A stretch of DNA of 64,000 bases from NCBI GenBank assembly GCA_963575745.1, contig CAUYUJ010000669.1:1287501-1351500 (forward strand). The letters run 5' to 3'. Shown piece by piece: positions 10,429-20,217 of the stretch (positions are counted from its first letter, which is position 1; the number at the start of each line of letters is the position of its first letter). The notes beneath the pieces were generated by a model, which saw only the letters and a program-made list of their open reading frames with translations, was not told the origin of the DNA and ran no database searches. Origin of the DNA: Prorocentrum cordatum. Lineage: Eukaryota > Sar > Dinophyceae > Prorocentrales > Prorocentraceae. The translations under genes were made by a program, and so were the position numbers.

Positions 10429-12465
10429 TTGAATGGACGAGGCATCTCGGCTTTCCTCCAGAGGCTCTCAGATGATCAGTATGATGAGATATTGTTCGGG
10501 GGGAAAGGCCGCGGAAAAGCCCGTGGAGATACCTCGGGCAGAGGTAAAGGTAGGCGGGGAAACCCGCCAGGTAGAGACGGCCAGATCCTAAAGTGCCATG
10601 AGTGCGATAGTACCGACCACATTGTAAAATATTGTCCAGCGAAGGGAAATGGAAAGGGCAGATCGACCGAAGTCCATTTCGGCTCAAGTGAACCAGTTAT
10701 TGAATATTTGAGCCTCCAAGATTTTGAGGCCATGGAACATATATTTGTCACTTGGGCCGGCAGCATGGACAACTTGGATGAGCTCGAGGCGTGCGGCCAC
10801 GGACTGTACGCGTATTACCTCGAGTACCTCCGCAGATTCGTTCTCGGAAATATCGAGCTTACGCCTGTGGAGAATGGTGCGCTGGGAAACCAGCCCTTAT
10901 CTTTCTTCGACTGGATGTTCGGTAACCCAGGCAACATCATGGCCTACGAGAGCAGCGACGAGGATGTCACTGTTGAGGCCTCGCCTTCGGAGGTTGACTA
11001 TAACCTTCGACATCAACCCGACCTTATGCTTGGCATCAGGCCCACTCCAGTATATCCTCCAAATTATGCCGATCTGATGGAATTAGAATCTCAAGCATTC
11101 ACTACGGGCGTGCCAGGGAACCCATACGTAGCACCTGGCTCGCTCACTCCAGGCGAGTACGGAACGCACACGATACTGCAGACCCTCATGCAGATGCACG
11201 CTGCATTGGTCGCAGCACATCCCGAGAGTCAAGAGAGTGTCGAAAGTGGCCACATGATGCTACAAGACACCGATGCCTGTGACGACTCGGAGCTAGTGCT
11301 GGCGGCCCTTACTCTCATCGACAGTGTGCACCCTGAGGACGTGCAACGACATGTGTGGTATTCTAGAGGGAGATGGCGCCAAGCTCTTGAAAGGGCCATC
11401 TCCATGCGTGGTCAGGCTCTTCCTCCGCCGGGATGGGGTCTCCAGGCGGCGGGATTACGGCCCAACCACACGGCCATGCGACATATTATCGGGCAGCCTA
11501 CACATGACTATGATCATTCCGAGGCGCACGCTATGCTCGGTAACGAGCCTGAGCCGACTACCGCACCGCCGACGCCGGGACAGCCAAGCGATGCTCGGAC
11601 GCTTGTACAGCAGGGAAACCTGCCCGTCCCGGCTGGACCGATGACCGTCGCCATCGGCAACCCTATGTCTGAAGATGAAGAGGGCGATGGATGTGGGATG
11701 TGCGAAGACGAGACCACCATCCTCATGATGGATGCCAATGGTGAAGACGAGGAGGTGGATTTCAGCCCCGACAGTCCTGACACACCACCACCCGCACGAG
11801 AGCCAATTGTGCCGGACTCCAGTCAGCAGGGAGACCTGCCTGCCCAAGATGCGCCGCCTGCGGCCCCGCAGGACCCCCTGCCGGTTCCTGCTCAGGCTGC
11901 GTCGGCGGCCTCATCTGATGAGCATGCCAGGAGGTCTCGTTCGCATCCACGCCTTAGGGGCGACCCTCACCCTCAAGCACGGCCCCCACGCGAATGGAGG
12001 CAAGCAGGCCCATCAGAGCATGCCGCTCGACGAGGGGGTCAGTTGCTCGCCTACAATGACCCGAGGCGTCAAACGGGTGAGCACTCGGCTTTTGGTAAAG
12101 GCAACCCAGCTTACAGGGATGCCCAAGGCAGGTCCATACGGGGTGGCTACCAGCTCGCGACGAACATTCGTCGTCCTGAGATAGAGGTAGTACGGACGCA
12201 GCTGCGAAATGTCATTGCGGCACGCAAGCTATACAGGCCCAACGCAGTCTGTGAGCCGTGCTCAGAGCCATTCCAGGAGCACAGGCCTGGGTGCCCTGTA
12301 GGGCTCAACGAGGGCTTGAGCCCGAATAGGGGCCGCACTCCTGCCAAGGAGGGTCATCCACCGTTGGTTCCGATGACTCAAGCAGAGATCGACGAGATCA
12401 ACCGTCGTCTCGGAACAACGGCTCATAGGAGCCCGATGGCCGAGGAGGTCCAGCCTCCGAGGTGA
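10429..12465 (+). CDS. nucleocapsid knuckle plus long acidic linker
   Basis: The longest intact frame of the element (678 codons), in the same phase as gag. Near residues 56-69 it has a CX2CX4HX4C zinc knuckle (C-HE-C-DSTD-H-IVKY-C) preceded by Gly/Arg/Lys-rich repeats, as in retroelement nucleocapsids that bind RNA. The remaining 600 residues are acidic and Pro-rich, with stretches of Asp/Glu (EDEEGDGCGMCEDE) and a second possible zinc motif CEPCSEPFQEHRPGC near the end. Five GNRA hairpins fall here, all read as X-G-N/D-Z-P. The frame's ATG is internal; translation presumably comes from gag. Confidence 0.7.
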   Translation: MNGRGISAFLQRLSDDQYDEILFGGKGRGKARGDTSGRGKGRRGNPPGRDGQILKCHECDSTDHIVKYCPAKGNGKGRSTEVHFGSSEPVIEYLSLQDFEAMEHIFVTWAGSMDNLDELEACGHGLYAYYLEYLRRFVLGNIELTPVENGALGNQPLSFFDWMFGNPGNIMAYESSDEDVTVEASPSEVDYNLRHQPDLMLGIRPTPVYPPNYADLMELESQAFTTGVPGNPYVAPGSLTPGEYGTHTILQTLMQMHAALVAAHPESQESVESGHMMLQDTDACDDSELVLAALTLIDSVHPEDVQRHVWYSRGRWRQALERAISMRGQALPPPGWGLQAAGLRPNHTAMRHIIGQPTHDYDHSEAHAMLGNEPEPTTAPPTPGQPSDARTLVQQGNLPVPAGPMTVAIGNPMSEDEEGDGCGMCEDETTILMMDANGEDEEVDFSPDSPDTPPPAREPIVPDSSQQGDLPAQDAPPAAPQDPLPVPAQAASAASSDEHARRSRSHPRLRGDPHPQARPPREWRQAGPSEHAARRGGQLLAYNDPRRQTGEHSAFGKGNPAYRDAQGRSIRGGYQLATNIRRPEIEVVRTQLRNVIAARKLYRPNAVCEPCSEPFQEHRPGCPVGLNEGLSPNRGRTPAKEGHPPLVPMTQAEIDEINRRLGTTAHRSPMAEEVQPPR

Positions 12466-12474
12466 TTTGCGCCT

Positions 12475-13332
12475 ATGACCCAGGAAGAGAAAGATGCGCT
12501 CAATCGCCTTCCTGGAATGCGGGGAAACCCGCCTGGCGTCTCCAGTCAGGCCCAACAGCCAGAGATGATGGATGACGATGAACAGAAGGCCCAGCGAGCC
12601 GCAGCAGATTCGGAGCGCAAGCGGATAGCAGACGAACGCACCCGCGAGGCAACTCGCCAAATGCTGCTGGAGTCCCAAAAGATCTATATGAAGGGGGCAA
12701 GGAAGCCCCCACTCCAACCGAAGGCCAAGAGCGAAACACCTGCACCCAGGACGCCTTCGGGGGAGAGACAGAAAACGTCGGCCCGCTCAGAGGAACTCGG
12801 GTTAGATGTGCAGATGGAGATTCCTCGCTCTGAAACGCCGAGGTCACCGACTAGAGCAACTCCGGCGCAGAGACCCGACCCTAGGCAACAGGCTCGGGAC
12901 TCTTGTGGAAATCCGCAGCCGCCCGCCTAGCCGTAGCGGCTCTATCGCCGGCAAGGCGTGCAGGGTTTACCCCTGCACCGGCCTCGCTTGTGGCGGCGCG
13001 CTCCAAGAGGTCCGATGAAGGTGCTCTATCTAGGGGTACCTGGGCGCCTACGATCAAGGGCAGCGCCGGCCGAGAAACATTGCGGGGAAACCCGCCAGGC
13101 GCTGCAGCTGCAGCATCCTCCTCCTCAGGAGCCGCAGCCTCTTCGGTGACAGAGGCTCCGTTGCGGGGAAACCCGCCAGAGGATAAGCTGCACCACCCAG
13201 GGGACACTTCCTTTACTAGCGGGAGTCAGTCTATGATCAATGATCGACGTGCTCTGCGGAACCTTCCACCGATACGCTCGGTGGATGAGGCATTCATGGA
13301 GAGCTGCAGGCAGAAAGGTATTGTTCCGAGAA
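12475..13332 (+). pseudogene. polyprotein linker, frameshifted
   Basis: Gln/Arg/Glu-rich peptide (ADSERKRIADERTREATRQM region, coiled-coil-like) in frame 12475-12930, passing to frame 12903-13997. It holds three hairpins (12519, 13082, 13163). No catalytic motif. It links the nucleocapsid to the phosphotransferase-like domain. Confidence 0.5.
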
Positions 13333-14125
13333 GTAATCATACACTCAAGCAGCTTAGTAAATGCCTCAACAGGATCTGCAGACACGCGCCTGACAGACCA
13401 CACCATGCCGCGTGGAGCCTTGAGACATTCGACGATCATGATGGATGGATCAATCTCGACGAGCTCGTACGCGAGTTTCCGTGGTACAACGGACGTACGA
13501 GACAGGACGGGTATATCCCTAGACTGGATGAGGCCAAGATCATCGCCGAGACCTTCTACGACAGAACGGTTGACCATATGGCTGCCATCATGATGGCGAT
13601 CGTTCACGCTCGCGAGTCGGACGGTGAGGAGAAGCAGCGTCTCCAGTTAAGGTCTTGGTACGGGATTCTGGCAAATCCGACATATTCATCCGTGCCTCGC
13701 AAGGGCACTCGTGGTCGCTCAAGGCCCCTTGGTCGTTGCACAAGTACATTGTACTGCACGACAACCCTGCCGGGAGACCGGCCCCATGCCCCGAGGTTGC
13801 CATGCATGGCACACGATGGGCAGCCATTGAGGGCATCATGTGGTATGGCCTCTCTTGTCGTAAAGAACACACAAAGAAGAGAGGGACAGGCCGATCACAC
13901 ATCCACTTTGTTCCGACGCTTCGTCGTCGCGGCGTGCAGAGTGGATGGGGCCCCGATTCCGAGATCGTTATCTTTGTGGACTGGCACCAAGCCCTGAAGG
14001 ACGGGATCGTATTTTGCTGGTCCGACAATGGTGTAAAAGATGGCACTATTGAGCCGTCGTATATTTCACACGTGGAAGAACTTTCCACGGGAAAGCAATG
14101 GCGGAACCCAGAATATATGGGCAAT
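13333..14125 (+). pseudogene. RNA 2'-phosphotransferase (Tpt1/KptA)-like domain
   Basis: The first half (frame of 12903-13997) has LKQLSKCLNRICRH, then DGWINLDELV and a KQR motif. After a frame change near 13,645 the second half (frame of 13655-14926) has IFIRASQGHSW, HGTRW, GL, SHIHF, an aspartate after a beta strand (VIFVDW), DGIVFCWSDNGV and IEPSYI. These are the ordered signatures of Tpt1/KptA, which removes the 2'-phosphate left by fungal/plant-type tRNA splicing using NAD+. The Arg-His pair and the Arg of IRA of the catalytic R-H-R-R set are present. The fourth Arg, normally after SGM, appears as Gly (SGWG). Domain length matches the family. Its role in a retrotransposon is unknown. Confidence 0.8.
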
Positions 14126-15640
14126 CGCCTTGCACGCGTCTCCACTGCCACAATGACGGCCCCGCGCAGGTGGAACACTGTGGGCAGTGCTAGCATCAAG
14201 CACAGATGGTCTCTTGACCGAGAGGCTAATGAGCCTCATGCGATTCATGTTCAAAGAGAAGTAGGGGACCATTACAGCCCAACAGTGCTGGGAAACCAGC
14301 CCGAGATCCACCAGATCCTTATGATCAACGAGAGTGAGGCAGGAAGCGCGGCTCCGAGCCGTGCTCCAAGCCAAGGGCCTAGTGCCATATCTTGGCAGGT
14401 CCTCAGCACCTCAGATCTGGATCAGATCGCGGCCGCTCTAAATCCCGAGCAGGTGGAACAGCTAGCGGACAGACTGTGCCAGCAAGATCCTTGGGCCGCA
14501 GGCCAGGGAGCTATGTCCGCTATGGTGACGCGTAACCGTCAGGCCACGCAGGGGAACCTGCCCGTTCATGGACTCAGAAACGACATGCCCGAACCGCAGG
14601 GAGACCCGCAGACGTTCGGCCGCATCTTCGGAGAGCCTGCTCGATTTGAGCAGATGCCAGGGAGCCCCTCGCATAGCATGCACACACCGAGGGGCATGAC
14701 CCCAGTGGCGACGCCACCAGCGCAGTCTCCGTTTGGGTCTCCTGGTCGATCTGCCACGAATGGCACTCTCATGGGGCGGATCGCTGCGGCCAGAGCTGAG
14801 CATGGTACAGCTTTTGAACATGATGCCACCTGGCACGCCAACGAGTCTGCAGGGGCACCTGCCCGGCACTCCAATACACCACCGACCTGTTGCTGGCCAA
14901 ACTACTGCTGCTGGAGTGCCGGATGACTACCGCGCCAGGGTGGCAGCTGCGGTACAACAGGTGCAGAGTCACAACCTGCCCCACCCGAGCGGTCAGAGGT
15001 GGAGGCCAGCCTGGTCCTGGGAGCCAGAGGGTCCGAACCCGCGTGACCCTGCTCGGCAACGAGCCTTCATCCCGGCCTTCAATGCCCATCCGAGAATGGC
15101 TCAGGGCCAGAGGCCAGCGCCAGCACCAATGGATCCGCCACTGTACCCAGATGGGTCTAGAGTCCCGAACAGATTTGTTTGCGAAATGGCGGATCAGTTT
15201 CATAGCCTCACGAATGTGCGCTGCAGTGATCAGTCCATGTACCCGCACATGGCTTTCATGCCTGCGCCGACAACGCCAGAGGTGGCCGTCCAGCCTACTG
15301 CCCATTCGATATCATCAGGCAGTAGAGGAGTACCAGACTACATCAGGCAGACGTACCACACTCAACAGGCGTGCTTTAGGCGCAGGCAGGCAGTACAGAG
15401 CGCACGTGACCAAGCACGTGCATCCGCACTTGAGGTCGCGAGGAACAGAGGCTCGCCCATGCGAGGAAACTCGCCAGCCGTGTCGCCCGCAGCCTCCACA
15501 GCGGCAGCTCCCCCAGCAGTGGTTGCCGTAGCACCGGAGGCACTGGCTCCCGCAGGAGACCCTCCAGCTGCTTTCCTGGGCTCCGAGTCAGTCCTGGAGC
15601 GGCAGCGGCGGGTGTGCCCTGGGGCGGCAGATGTGGAAAT
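14126..15640 (+). pseudogene. Pro/Gln-rich polyprotein linker
   Basis: Three overlapping frames (13655-14926, 14733-15917, 14890-15531) share this stretch, so at least two indels occurred. The likely protein has a helical patch SDLDQIAAALNPEQVEQL near 14,410, then Pro/Ala/Gly-rich sequence. Hairpins at 14287, 14548, 14849, 15051 and 15461 sit in the X-G-N-Z-P phase of whichever frame is most protein-like, and may help trace the original frame. Confidence 0.45.
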
Positions 15641-15654
15641 CTATAGTGGGATGG

Positions 15655-15830
15655 AAGACACCTGCGCGGTATGCCTCGAGGAGTTTCAGCCGAGGGAGAG
15701 CATCTACCGCTCGAGGTGCAACCACCTGTTCCACGAGAAGTGCTGGAACTCGAATGTGGTGGGCCATGTTGCGAATCAGCGAGAAGGAGATCCACGGCAA
15801 CCAGTATGTGCTATCTGCCGAGCGCCAGGC
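15655..15830 (+). CDS. RING-H2 finger inside the retrotransposon polyprotein
   Basis: In the 14733-15917 frame: CX2C (CAVC), 14 residues, then C-N-H, LF-H, EK-C-W, 21 residues, and CX2C (CAIC). This is the C3-H2-C3 order and spacing of RING-H2 fingers, which recruit E2 ubiquitin-conjugating enzymes. LEEFQPRESIYRSRC matches the usual region between the second and third ligands. All eight ligands are present despite decay elsewhere. No kinase, PA or transmembrane segment accompanies it. It is about 900 nt upstream of the protease. E3 activity is inferred from the motif only. Confidence 0.85.
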
Positions 15831-16699
15831 ATCATAGCGTCATCGTTTCCATGGACCGGCTCCTACTCTCAGGCTCCCGAACAGGCAGCGAGAGAGCGAG
15901 GGAGCTGCGGGATTTGAGGAGCATGGTGGAGGAGATGACAGCCAGCATGCTGGACAGGCAGACAGCACAGCCCCAGCAGCGGGGAAACCCGCCGGAGGAG
16001 GTGAGGTCGCCGATGGAGACGGGATACTTCGACCAGCTTATCCCGATGACGGCGCCTCAGCAGGGAAACCTGCCTAACACTCCACCTGTGCCGATCCTTC
16101 CGACTCATTACGAGCCTGGAGTCGGGCAGGTGGCTCCTCCGATGTCTCCCCAGAGTGGGGGTGGGGCCGAGCTGCCACTGGACCCTGAACAGCTGCGAGA
16201 ACTGCGAGTCCGCCACTTCCAGACCCAGATGGATAATGCACACACCACGTTCATGTTGGACGCCGATAGTCCTGGGACTGAGAGTGCTTCGTTTGATCTC
16301 TCAGACTCTTCAGTGGCGACAGCGGCAACAGCAGTCAGGGCCGTCGAGCTCTCAGCAACGAACAACGAGTTCGACGAGTGGTTGCAGTACAGGGACCACC
16401 TCACGAATGAGGGATTACAGGACATCGCCCTTCATTCGTACTTGACGCTGACGCGGCGTACTACCCGCGAACAGCACACGAGCATACGTGATGAGTATGC
16501 CAACTGGCGGGAGGAACAGGGCGCTCAAGCCCAGAACGTGTCGTACTTCCAGTACATCGACCTGGCACGCATGGCCGCAGGAAGGCCAGGTGCCAGCACG
16601 ATGCGGGGAAACCCGCCAAGGAGTACGACCGAACTGCGGGGAAACCCGCCAGACAGTGCAGCCGGCACTTCAGAGACAGTGCACATCAAGCAGCCTAGT
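15831..16699 (+). pseudogene. polyprotein linker between RING and protease
   Basis: Frame 15671-16804 carries a helical region (LDPEQLRELRVRHFQTQM, and later RDHLTNEGLQDIALHSYL) and four hairpins (15979, 16060, 16603, 16636). No known domain. Confidence 0.5.
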
Positions 16700-17160
16700 A
16701 AGACCTTTCTTGAGGATGGTGGAAATTCAATCCTCGTAGACGTGGGCTCGAATATTTCACATAATTTGAGAAAATGCGAGCCGCAAGTTTGTCCAGGCTG
16801 CTGAGGCACATAATCGTCCTTGTACGTTTGAGCCTCGTTCTCGTTTGAACATCAACGGGGTAGGCGAGGGGTCGGCCCCAGCTGATACCGTGGGCACCTT
16901 TATCATTGCCTGCGAGTACCAGGGTTCGACCCAGCTCGACTCGTACAAGACGAATATTGTGTCAGGCTGTGGCAAGGACCTGCCAGCTATCCTGGGCCTC
17001 GACAGTACGCAGGACAAGCGCACTATTATTGTGCTCGAGCGAGGCCAGGAGAAGCTGATATTCCCTGGGAAGGGACAGGTCAAGATGGAACTCCCCGAGG
17101 GCTCCAAGATCATGTCAACAACGAAGTTGCCATCAGGGCATCTGTCAATCAGGTGTGATC
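16700..17160 (+). pseudogene. retropepsin-like aspartic protease
   Basis: NSILVDVGSNI near 16,722 is placed as the active-site loop of retroviral-type proteases, with Asp-Val-Gly instead of Asp-Ser/Thr-Gly. After a frame change near 16,785, the sequence continues with AAEAHNRPC, INGVGEGSAPADTVG, a beta-rich stretch and LPAILGLD, which fits the hydrophobic-Ile-Leu-Gly motif of the fold. It would cut the polyprotein. Length (about 150 residues) and position before integrase fit. Confidence 0.7.
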
Positions 17161-17799
17161 GATTCGGAGCCGCGGGGCAACCCGCCTCGGGCACAAGTAC
17201 CACATCGTTCCAGACGGTGCTGACAGGCGAGCCGACCCCTGCGCAAGAGCGCCAACAATTGCAGGGAAACTTGCCTAAGGGGTTGCTCGAGACACTCGCC
17301 AAAGCAACGATGAGAGGCGACAGCGTCGATGATCTGGAGACTCGATTGCTTCTTAGCCAGGACACTGGCCCAGCATGGCGGACTTGTACCCATGGATGCT
17401 GTACGGTCTCGCCAGAAGATAGTGATAGGATACTCGAACCGTGAGCTGCTGACGGTCAACGACGCAAGGTCGAAAGGCCTATTAAGGGAGCTTATGGACA
17501 ATCCATCCGTGCTGGCCACGTTTGCGGAGCAATCCGCCTCTGAGGCTACCGCGCGCTGCAGTGCTGAGCTTCAGCATCTGAGGGAAGCCCAGATGCTGGC
17601 AGACGTTGCAGGCGCATCTTCTTTATCTTGAAGATGGCAGGGCGACGCTGCCCCATCGTCGCCTTGCCTAATGGCCGAAAGGCCAGGGGGTAACAGGGAC
17701 AGCGGGGCAACCTGGCATAGTAAAAGAGCTTTCGTCATCGAAGATACGAGAGAGGCTTGCGCTGACCTCCGCATCCGAGGTTGCATCTGTGATCGCATT
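17161..17799 (+). pseudogene. linker after protease, frameshifted
   Basis: Frame 16845-17444 gives way to frame 17329-17631 (helical: ELMDNPSVLATFAEQSAS). Hairpins at 17172 and 17261. A separate hairpin ggcgacg...cgtcgcc occurs at 17641-17663. Confidence 0.4.
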
Positions 17800-18890
17800 T
17801 CCCGCACCGAGCTTATGGCGAATGTGGGCACAGATTACCTGGGTGCGGTGATCAGTGGGGACTATACTCTAATATGGGTCAGTACCCCGGGTGACTGGTA
17901 CGTGCGAACCCCAGGAAAGAGAGTGGCCCCACACTGGTCTCGCATTCAAAACCTTTTGACAAAAGCCAAGAAGCTCCGCATGAAAATCATAGCGTTTGGC
18001 CCCCCAGGATACGTTTGGAAGTTATCCCCGAAGATCTCCAGTTGACAGTAGTACGGATGCGGTTGTGTCATTTCGGTATCAGGTTTGATATGCAAGACAA
18101 TACACCGAGTGGTACCTATATGCAGGTAGCAACATCAATACCGATTAGCTCTAAGTTGTGGGCATGTACGTGCACATTGGCGATACCACAACATGTGTTG
18201 GATTGGTACGGCCAAACGGTACGACATGCCGAATGGCGAGCTCAGACACGTATCACACTCATCCGTCATCTCAACGGCAAAATCCTGGGAAGCAGCACTA
18301 CGCACGGAAACGTGCCGATATATTTGAACACCTATACACGTACGGATCACAACATCCATCACTATGGGACGACCAACAAAGGAGGACCGAAATGGTCTGA
18401 TGTCATCCGACGGGTAACAATCAACCTGGATACCAACACGGTTATTCAGGATATCGCAGTAGCCGATCAACCAACAGGATATGATTGGCATGCACCACTA
18501 CCTACAGGCTTTGCCAACATCAGTACACGGATGTACTGGCAGCCCGAGGAACCGGTCATGCTCGGAAACGAGCCTACTCAATCACCACATAAACCTAGAC
18601 GCGTCATCATAGATGATTGTCCTTCTCCCCTCCCGACTCTGGAGTTTGAAGCATGTACCCACTCATCAACGACGATGGGCACACAGACCGGTGAACAAGA
18701 CGAGCAAGTCTTACCTACGGAGTCGCGTATCAAACAGAAGGAAAGGCTCAAAGCCGAAAAGGAGGCGGGCATCAAGCCTCGCCGCATCAAAAAGCACGTT
18801 AAGACGGAAACGATGATTGCGGTGACGACTTGTCGGGACTCGGACAGGATCTCACGGCGACCTGGAGCACTGATGTCCCTGTTGAGCTGA
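17800..18890 (+). pseudogene. uncharacterised conserved-looking domain upstream of the methyltransferase-like region
   Basis: Two frames (17671-18045, then 18015-18890) join near 18,030. Notable parts are TLIWVSTPGDWYVRTPGK, an aromatic HWSRIQNLL, FGPPGYVWKL, then RMRLCHFGIRFD, PSGTYMQVAT, a W-x-C-x-C cluster (LWACTCTL) and HVLDWYGQ. This reads as a folded domain of about 160 residues. From memory, similar strings occur in dinoflagellate copia polyproteins, but I know of no assigned function. The tail (18,580-18,890) is charged and Lys-rich. Hairpins lie at 18302 and 18560. Confidence 0.5.
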
Positions 18891-18899
18891 TAAGCTCAG

Positions 18900-19640
18900 A
18901 TGAGGATGATGATATGTTCCTTACCCCCCCCCCCCCCACCCCCACCCCCACCCCGCCCCACTTCTATGCCCGACGCGCACGCGGACATATATAGCATAGT
19001 AGCTACTCTATGCTATGGTCACAATAATTGCGTGGATATGTTGGAGCTTTGTGGAGGCGAGGGTGGTATTTCAGAGCTTGCCTTCTCAAGGGGTCTTTCC
19101 TCAGGAGGCAACTTAGACAAGACCGCGTGCGTCGACTTGGGAGATCCCTCGGTGCAGCGAGCTGTAGATCATTACTTCGCAGTATGCCACGTACGAGTAG
19201 CCATACTACAGCCCTGTTGCCGCACCACAGGACCACCATCCTACTACGACTACAAAGCCAACCATAGCACTTGGGAGCAGCATCATAAATAAGATTTGCC
19301 ACACATAACTTACTGTGGCAAAATAGGCACGGAGGTGGTTTATACGCGAACAACCCACAGGAACATGGGTGGATGATAGTTCCCCATGGAAAGAACTTGC
19401 CAACCGACCACATATCATTACCGTACACATCGACCAATGTGCGACGGGACTTAAAGATACGGTTGGTGACTATGTCAAGAAGCCGGCAAATATCACCAGC
19501 AACGACGAGACGATTCTTAAACCCTTTCAGCGACTCAAATGCAACGGTCAGCATGTGCACGCACAACCGTGCAACATATAGCTTTCACTGGCACAAAAAT
19601 ACACTCGACGACTGCAGTCTGCCTTTGTGGAAGCCGTTTA
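18900..19640 (+). pseudogene. cytosine-methyltransferase-like domain
   Basis: After a C-rich run (18925-18960) the frame has MLELCGGEGGISELAF, like SAM-binding motif I, an acidic residue after the next strand (ACVDLGD), and ILQPCCRTTGPPS, placed like the catalytic Pro-Cys loop of C5 DNA methyltransferases. An in-frame TAA (19290) and a frameshift near 19,336 follow. The next pieces read DLPHITYCGKIG, FIREQPTGTW, HIDQCATGL, KKPANITSN and LAQKYTRRLQSAFVEAV. Cytosine methyltransferases captured by retrotransposons, including dinoflagellate ones, are reported in the literature. This assignment rests on motif order only. Confidence 0.55.
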
Positions 19641-19740
19641 ATTAGCGAAAGCCATCGACACCACGCGCGGAGACGCGCCTACACGCACTGCGCATGCTTA
19701 CCCTGCTGACCTTCCTGATCAAGCTGAACCAGGAGAAGGT

Positions 19741-20103
19741 ATGAGACGCATCGGCGATCGTATCATCCCAAAAGTGGCTACATGCCCAGCATGCATCGAC
19801 AATGTCCGAAAGGACAGTCCTAGCCACAACAGAGATCCTACACAGTGTAAGTATCATGATTCTATCTCTGTACACCGGCCATGTCCTGCATGCCAAAGGG
19901 ACCTTACGAGAAGCAAGGGTGTTAAGAACCACCTCGACACTGAGCCCGACAAATGTAGTTTTGCTGAGCCGTTCAAACTCCCTGATGATCATGATCCCGA
20001 GGGCAACAATGTGCCAGCTTGGTGGAAACCCTTGCCCAAACCTGGGGAGGGCCAAGCTTCAGCACCGGGCGGCCGTCAGGGCGCTCGCGCCAGGCCACCA
20101 TGA
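19741..20103 (+). pseudogene. Cys/His-rich putative zinc-binding repeats
   Basis: Two related units occur: CPAC...SHNRDPTQC and CPAC...KNHLDTEPDKC, each CX2C followed by His and a final Cys after about 20 residues. They could bind two zinc ions. The unit precedes integrase, and its function is unknown. Confidence 0.5.
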
Positions 20104-20217
20104 CCACGAGCCTTTGGGAACACTGATCCTACATCTGGCGCCAGCAGTTACGATATACTGCGAGAGTCGCCCGAGCGTGGAAACACGCCTTCCGCGTCTT
20201 CAGGCGAGCCGCCACAA

